Source: Ovis canadensis
Lineage: Eukaryota > Chordata > Mammalia > Artiodactyla > Bovidae
Direction of reading: 5' to 3'
DNA: 64,000 nucleotides
NCBI RefSeq assembly: GCF_042477335.2
Contig: NC_091245.1
Span: forward strand, 113,556,501-113,620,500
Shown: piece after piece, positions 58,022 to 64,000 of the stretch
Layout: every line of letters starts with the position of its first letter
Position numbering within the stretch: the first letter of the stretch is position 1
Notes under the pieces: model-generated
What the model was told of the DNA's origin: nothing
Seen by the model: the letters and a program-made list of their open reading frames with translations, nothing else
Database searches by the model: none
Program-made: the position numbers and the translations under genes

Positions 58022-59509
58022 ACCGGTGGCCAGCGCCGCCCGTCGCTGCCCCTCAGGCGCTGGCCGCCACCCGCCCGCCGCTGCTCACTGCTCGCCCGTG
58101 GGCATCTCTCTGCCCCGTTGCAGCGGGAGACGACGGGCGGGCGACCTGTAAGACAGGATCCGGGCACGTGCAGGACCCCGGGGCGCGCCGCTCTCGGAGG
58201 GAGCCCGGGGCGACGGGACGCGGGCCCACGCGGCCCGTCCCGCGCCTTCTGCGCCGACCACGGCCGCCGCGACCCTGTCGGTGTCGCGTGAGGGCGCCGG
58301 GAGCCGACGCCGTCTGCCCGGCGCCGGGATCCCTGTCAGGTGCAGGCGCTGCGTGGTCGCTGCGGCCGCGCGCAGACGTGCCTCTCAGCGACCGCCGGGT
58401 CCCGACCCAAAGTCCCTCTGGCGGGCTGGCTTTCCGGCCGTGCCGGGGTGGGGCGTGCGAGAGCGGGCGGGGGAAGGGACGCCGGGCTCGGTCTGTGCGA
58501 GAAGCGCGAGCGCGGGAGGGCGACGCCTCCGAGCGCCTCCGCCACCGCCCCCTACCCGCCCTCCCCCCGCCATCCCATCCTTAGACCCGCGCTCAGGCCC
58601 AGGGACCCAAAGGCGTGTGAGCCTGGCTCCCGCGCTCTGGCCGACCGCGCTCCCGGGGTCCGGCTCTGACGGGGTGGTGGTGGTGAGCAGGGGCCCTTTG
58701 GCAGCGCGGCTCCTGGCTCGGGGACTGCGGGCTGAGAGGCAGGGAGCGCGCCAGGGCGGGCTTGGCTCCGGCCGGGGCAGCGGCTTCCCACGGGAACGGG
58801 CGCCGTGGCGCCGAGGTCGGGGGCGCGGGCGCCGGGGGGTGGGCTGGACGGGCACGCAGGGCTTCCGCTCCCTCCCCAGCGGAGCACCCTTCCCGGGACG
58901 GACTCGTGCAAGGAAGGCCGGTGTGCGCTGGCCAGCAGGAAGGCTGGATGGCACGCGTCCAGGGCGGGCGGCAGGCAGGTTGCGGCCCGGCCAAGAACGC
59001 ACGGCGGAGAAGGGTCGAGGGCACGCGGCAGCCCCTTGGCGGGCAAGGCGGGGGCTCGGCCGCCTCGCTGTGGCTGGGGAGCGCAGGCGGGCCGGCGGGG
59101 CGGGCGCGGAGGACGGGGTGCCGGCCTGGCGGGAGAGCTGGCGGGGGCAGCCGTGGAAGCAAGGCTGCGAGGGCGAGTAGGCCGTTCCCCGGGCAGAAGT
59201 CGGAGCGCCGGCGAAGGGAGGAGGGCTTGCCACCCGCCGCGGGGCTGCGTGCTTCGGCGCGGCCGGGGGCGGGGCGCGGCGGGGCTGTGGGAGTGGAAGT
59301 GGGAGGGTGGGCGAGTGTGGGCCAGGGGGAGGCAGGGAGGCAGGAAAAGCAGCAGCTGCAGCTGCAGCCAGCTGGCGAGGAAAGATGCGCTGAGAAGGAC
59401 TGAAGGTGCCTTCTGTGGGGGTGCAGGTGGCGGCGGGAGGGCGTGTGTGGAGAAAGGCAGTGGCGCGCGGAGGACGGGTGCGTTTGTCCGGCGGGCCAAA
59501 AGGCTGGCT

Positions 59510-59592
59510 TGTCAGGAGTGGGATTCGAACCCACGCCTCCAGGGGAGACTGCGACCTGAACGCAGCGCCTTAGACCGCTCGGCCATCCTGAC
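59510..59592 (-). tRNA. tRNA-Leu-CAG: tRNA-Leu (CAG), unit 8
   Basis: Body identical to the other copies. Minus-strand TTTT at 59498-59501. Confidence 0.98.
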
Positions 59593-60151
59593 GGCGGGCC
59601 TGGCTGGGCGCGTGGCCGCTCGCCTGGCTGGGACCCGACGCGGCGCGAGCACCGGCGCCCTTGGCGGGCCGTGGGCGGCGCCACGCCAGGCAGGCAGGCA
59701 GGCAGGCAGGCAGGCGGGCGGGCGTCCGGAGTGGGGGTCGACGGAGCCGGCGCGCGGCGGCCGGCCGAGGCGCCTGGCTCCGCCGCCGCTCGCGCCGCGG
59801 ACCCAGAGGGCCCTGGGCGGGCCGGCCCCTCCCCACCCGCGCCTGTCCTGGCCCGACGCCGGCCGGCGCGCGCCCACCGTGTCGTCGCAGCCCCGCTTGC
59901 CTTCTCGCGCCCCCTTCTCCCGGCGGAACGCCCGCGTTGGAGGCAAGAGGCGGCGCGCTGGGGAGGGTCCAGTGCCCCGGGGGTCCGGGTCCCTGTCGGG
60001 GTGGCGGGCTGCCGCTGTGACCGAGGCGGTTGGTCTGGTGCGCGGTTGGGTCGGGACCCGTGGTGGCCGGCGGCCCGTGCTGGGCAAGGGGAGGCGTGGG
60101 CAGGCAGCCCGAGAGCCCGAGGGCGGCCGGGCGGCAGGACGGTCGCCGCCG

Positions 60152-60223
60152 TCCTCGTTAGTATAGTGGTGAGTATCCCCGCCTGTCACGCGGGAGACCG
60201 GGGTTCGATTCCCCGACGGGGAG
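60152..60223 (+). tRNA. tRNA-Asp-GTC: tRNA-Asp (GTC), unit 8
   Basis: Body identical to the other copies. TTTTT at 60235-60239. Confidence 0.98.
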
Positions 60224-60964
60224 GCAACACACCCTTTTTGGTGGCCGCGGTCGCTCTCTGTCCTGCCGCCAGGCCCCCGAGGGCCCTTCGCCTCCTCCCG
60301 ACGTCTTTGGGCGAGGCGCCAGGGCGCCGCCGACGGCGGTGCCCGGCCTAGCTCCCGGCGACCCCCTCTGCCCGTGCAGCGCTCCAGCCTGAGCCCTTTG
60401 TCGTCGACGGGCGCACGGTCGCCACGGCGGAGCGAGGGCCTCCTTGGCGACCCCACGGCCTTGCCCGACCATAGCCGGATCTGGCGGCCGGCCGGCCGCC
60501 CGCCCACGCGCCGACCCCCAGTGGCTGCCTGAGTGGGCTCGTAGGCTCGCGACGGCCCCGCCGCGTGCAGGCAGGTGGGTCCCGTGTCCCCTTGTCGTCG
60601 TGGGAAGTGGCCTCGCCCAGCGCCCGGTGGAGTAGCGCTTTGGCCAGCTGGGTGCTGGAAGCTGCGTGCCCCGCGTTGCCCGCCGGGGGTGAGGGCGGGG
60701 AGGCGTTGGCGGGCCGCGGCGGGGAGCGAAGGGCCGGAGGACCGCAAGGCCGCGGGGGCGCCGCCCTGGGGCGGTGCGGCCGGTGGATTCCCGGCGACCG
60801 CGTGGCGCTGGCGCGCTCGGGGCGCCGCGTGGCTGCTGGGAGCGCCGGCGGCGGCGGCGCAAGCCTCCGGCTGACGGGGCGTCGGGGCAGGGATGCGGAG
60901 GCGGCGGCGAGAGTATGCTGGGGCGAGCCCGGGGCCGGCGTCTGGCGGCCGCCCGGGCTGTGGA

Positions 60965-61036
60965 GCGTTGGTGGTATAGTGGTGAGCATAGCTGCCTTCC
61001 AAGCAGTTGACCCGGGTTCGATTCCCGGCCAACGCA
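60965..61036 (+). tRNA. tRNA-Gly-TCC: tRNA-Gly (TCC), unit 8
   Basis: Body identical to the other copies. TTTT at 61048-61051. Confidence 0.98.
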
Positions 61037-61314
61037 GCGGGCCGACCTTTTGCTGAGTTCCAGCACTCTCCCGGCAGGGGCGTTCGGGGGACAGAGAGGT
61101 GGGAGCAGGGAGCCAGCCCGCTGGCCGGCGGCTTTTGGCGTGTGTGCGAGAAGCCGGCGGCGCGCGCAGTGTTTTGAGGGTGCTGAAAGCAAGACGGCAC
61201 GGCAGGGCAGGCGGCTGCACTTGCAAAGGCCGGGTGTGGGCAGCAAGGTGGCACGGGCGGGTGGCATGGAGGCGCGGGGCTCACCAGGAGCAGGTGAGGC
61301 CTGAACCCTAACGC

Positions 61315-61386
61315 TCCCTGGTGGTCTAGTGGTTAGGATTCGGCGCTCTCACCGCCGCGGCCCGGATTCGATTCCCGGTCAGGGAA
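61315..61386 (+). tRNA. tRNA-Glu-CTC: tRNA-Glu (CTC), unit 8, B-box/T-stem variant
   Basis: Base 61366 is A (position 53). It shares the flank changes of units 2 and 7, plus a private T in CAGGTGAGG about 20 bp upstream. First TTTT at 61448-61451. Confidence 0.93.
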
Positions 61387-62238
61387 GCCTTTCTTCTTCC
61401 TCTCCGCCTGCCACCTGCCCACGTCCTCGCTGGACACCCTGCCACCCTTTTCTTAGCCTACGCTTGCTCAGCGCTGCGCCAGAGGCCCCCGGGACCCTGC
61501 CCGTCCAGCCCCAGCACGATTCAGGCCACCTCCGCCGTCCCGCGGGGCAAAGGTTTTGGCCGCAGTGGCAACCTCGCGCCGCTTCCACAACGACGCGCCT
61601 GAGGCCTCCCATCCACCAGCCCCCCCCCCCAACCCCACCCCCCGCCTCCCTCCCTCCTGAGGGGCTGCGGCTGCTGCCCCTGGTGGTGGCGGTGATGCTC
61701 CTGGGCTTGTGCTGGTTCTCCTGCTGTGGGTGGTGGTGAGGAGGTGGGCTTGGATAGGGCCGGCGGCGGTAGGGGTGGGGGTAGGGCTGGGGGTAGGGGC
61801 GTGGGCTGTGGCGGTCGCCAGCTGGGGGCCAGCAGCGGCAGGGGCGGTGGCCACAGCCGAAGGTGAGCGAGGGGGATCTGCCTCTGGGAGTGGGGGCCGT
61901 GGCCACGGACCGCCTGCCTTGTCGTGTCTCTCATGCCAGCCACCTCTCTGGGCGGCTTGGCCAGTGCGCGCCAGGTCCCGGGCTGGCTGTGACTCCCGTG
62001 TGCCGCTGGCGACTCCAAGAGGGTTCTGGTCTTGAGTGGGCTCTGGGAGGCGGACCACGGCGCCCGGGAGGCATGGGTAGCAGTTCAGTCGCCCGGGGGC
62101 AGCGATGCCTGCCAGGGAGGACAACCCGACCATCGTGCTGTTTCCCTTGCCTGACCACAGCTCTCAATCCTACTGGACTGAGGCAAGATTTACCCAGGCC
62201 TCCCTCCCCCACTCGTAACCAAAGGTGGGCACTCGGGT

Positions 62239-62239
<1 letters not shown>

Positions 62240-62271
<32 letters not shown>
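62240..62271 (+). repeat. CA microsatellite (CA)16, unit 8
   Basis: Same count as units 2 and 7. Confidence 0.97.
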
Positions 62272-62274
<3 letters not shown>

Positions 62275-63447
62275 CGCCCTCCAAACTGTCTATCCAGGAT
62301 CCACTCCATCCCTCTCCCCACCCTGTCACCGTCTTCCCCTAGGAACTCTGCGCGAGGGTGATCCTCCAGCACAGTCTCCTCTTGGCCCCGTCTCGGCTGG
62401 TCTATCCCCAAAGGGTTTCACGTCTGTTCAAGGACTGTGTCCTTCGGAGGGGAAGTGGACGGCAGACGAAAGGCACCAACGTGCGGCGAGGGCGGCACAC
62501 TCGGGTGCGATGGCACAAAGGCGAGTGCCCTGTGGGAAAGGAGCCCCCGTGGCCCGACGTGTGCTTGCCGTCGCCAAAGGAGGTTTCCTCGAGGCCCCTG
62601 CCGGGGCTGTGGGCGTCAGAGTGCATGGGGGAGAGTATCGGAGGAAGGTGCTTGGGGCCATGGCTGGTGGGCGCCCCACGTGGATCAGGGACCCGGGCAG
62701 GGCGATCGCGAGCAGAGGGCGCGGCGGCGAGCAGGGAGCTGGGAGGCAGGCCCCGGGGTGCTTGGTCGGGGCGTCTGCATGGACGGCCGGCGGGAAGGGG
62801 CGGCGTGGGGCTCTCGGGGACCTGGCCGAAAGATCGGCAGGCCACTCGAGCAGGGCCTCTACAGAAGCATGGGCGCGGCGGCGAAGCCGTGCCAGGCACA
62901 TGTGAGAGGCTGGGACGGATCTGCGGTAGGTAGGGGTGGGCGTGGGGGTTGGGCTGGGGCTGCGGAGCCAGAGGGAGGCCCGCACTGGTGAACGCCAGGG
63001 CAGGGCAGGCCAGGGCAGGACGTGTGAGGGATAGCCCGAGCTCCAGGGGGATGTTGGGTGGGGAGGTGGGGCCGAGCCTGGAGTCTGGCGGGAAAGGCAG
63101 AGGGCAGGCCGTGACAGTGACGGGGCTGTGGCGTGAGGAAGATGGCGGGTGAGCACTCCATTTGGGTCGGGTGGCGGGTGAGCGGGGGCGAGCCACACTG
63201 GTGCTCGGTGCCACAGGCTGCTCAGGCTCGGCGGCGGGCTGTGGCTCTGGGCGGAGGCTAGGACGCAGGCAAGCGAAGGACAGAAACGGAGCGCCAGCGC
63301 CAGCTGGGGGCCAGACCCGGTCCGAGATGGGTGGGCCCACCGTACCGCCCCAGAGACCAAAGTCACCACCCATCGGGAGGGAGTGTCCAGTGTCGGGGGT
63401 GACACTGCTGGGGCCTCAGGGTGGGATGGGGCGGGGGTGGCTGGCAG

Positions 63448-64000
63448 CGCAGGTGGCTGTGATTTCATGAGGGCCAAGGAGAGCTCCCATGTGACCGGGC
63501 ACAGTCAGCCCTCCAGGGTACACGCCCGCAGAGGGCAAACCTCGGGGAGGTCTGAGGGTCCGGACACCGCCACCGCCTCGGCAGCACCGCCTGCCAGGGC
63601 CCGTACACGGAGCAAACCCCAGCGCCCAGCCACACACGGCGGGCCCAAGAAGGGGTGGCATCGATGCAGCATGGCGCCATCACTCAGGCATCAGAAACAC
63701 GTCAAGAATTGCCAGTTGTCACAAGCAATGATGCAGCTGGAGACTCTTACACTCGGCGGAGAATGTCAGACCGCGTTGGACCGAGGCATGTGGAGCATGG
63801 AAAATAATACAAAACGAAGCTATTTGCCAGGAGAAACCGACTCACGCAGAAACCCACCTTAGGGTAACGCAAGCGGAAAGGCAGCGCTGGAGGGATGACT
63901 GGGGAGCTGCAACGCACAGATACGCAGGACCCTGTCTAAAGGGAGAAGCGCCAAGGTTATCCAGTTCAACACAGGGAATCAGCGTCAGTGCCCTGGAGTA
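63448..64000 (+). mobile_element. LINE-1 3' end, fragment A, unit 8 (cut by window end)
   Basis: Only fragment A is inside the window, and its last part is missing. T in the CAGGGTACACG motif groups it with units 2-4. Confidence 0.7.

Larger units (their letters stand above)
50794..59257 (+). repeat. Tandem tRNA-array unit 7 (8,464 bp)
   Basis: Same five genes. The left part matches units 2 and 8, with the variant Glu-CTC. The L1 block onward matches unit 6, with eleven C in the tract near 56290, A at the 5355-equivalent site and the mismatched Gly-GCC. It has (CA)16. Confidence 0.97.
59258..64000 (+). repeat. Tandem tRNA-array unit 8, partial (4,743 bp in window)
   Basis: Four tRNA genes are present. 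The window ends inside the first L1 fragment, so Gly-GCC is not reached. It shares the left-half class of units 2 and 7, with the variant Glu-CTC, T at 59672 as in unit 7, and (CA)16. It carries T at the 4261-equivalent site, as in units 2-4, unlike unit 7. Confidence 0.96.

Noticed and set aside
1-64000. tRNA-derived SINE array instead of true tRNA genes
   Set aside because: Bodies have intact cloverleafs, correct lengths of 71-83 nt, their own T-run stops, and no SINE body or A-rich tail follows them.
1-64000. Prokaryotic tRNA operon or phage tRNA cluster
   Set aside because: Genes lack encoded CCA ends, each has its own Pol III stop and A/B boxes, spacing is hundreds of bases, and the spacers hold L1 fossils and CA microsatellites typical of mammals.

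Overview
This window is mammalian nuclear DNA lying wholly inside a tandem array of tRNA genes. Seven complete units of 8,458-8,469 bp and the first 4,743 bp of an eighth run head to tail. Neither edge of the array is seen. I find no protein-coding gene. The many long open frames in both strands come from very high GC content (few stop codons) and shift or fuse with repeat-length changes.

Each unit carries five tRNA genes in fixed order: Leu-CAG (minus), Asp-GTC (plus), Gly-TCC (plus), Glu-CTC (plus), then about 5 kb later Gly-GCC (minus). The window holds 39 tRNA genes: 8 Leu, 8 Asp, 8 Gly-TCC, 8 Glu and 7 Gly-GCC. All have internal A and B boxes, and all except Glu have a TTTT or longer RNA polymerase III stop within 20 bp. 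From memory, the set of five isoacceptors matches the tandem cluster at human 1q23.3, so this is probably the orthologous array in another mammal.

Unit layout (unit-1 coordinates): 1-2,130 is a CpG-rich block with four tRNA genes; 2,130-4,190 is GC-rich spacer with a G-quadruplex motif and a CA microsatellite; about 4,190-6,262 holds three decayed LINE-1 3' ends, all in plus orientation; 6,263-7,154 is G-rich spacer; 7,155-7,225 is Gly-GCC; 7,226-8,461 is CpG-rich spacer leading to the next Leu gene. The L1 tails resemble those I know from hoofed mammals and whales (Cetartiodactyla) and related laurasiatherians. That assignment is tentative, and no lineage-specific SINE is visible to sharpen it.

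The most notable points are these. (1) Glu-CTC copies in units 2, 7 and 8 carry G53 to A, which alters both the B box and the invariant 53-61 pair. (2) Gly-GCC copies in units 1, 5, 6 and 7 carry a C49-C65 mismatch, while units 2-4 are fully paired. (3) All tRNA-body changes fall in the T arm, so every 5' half is identical between copies. (4) Diagnostic sites group the units differently along their length, showing mosaic exchange between repeats. (5) The L1 fossils have been pushed strongly toward GC, as expected if recurrent biased conversion homogenises the array.
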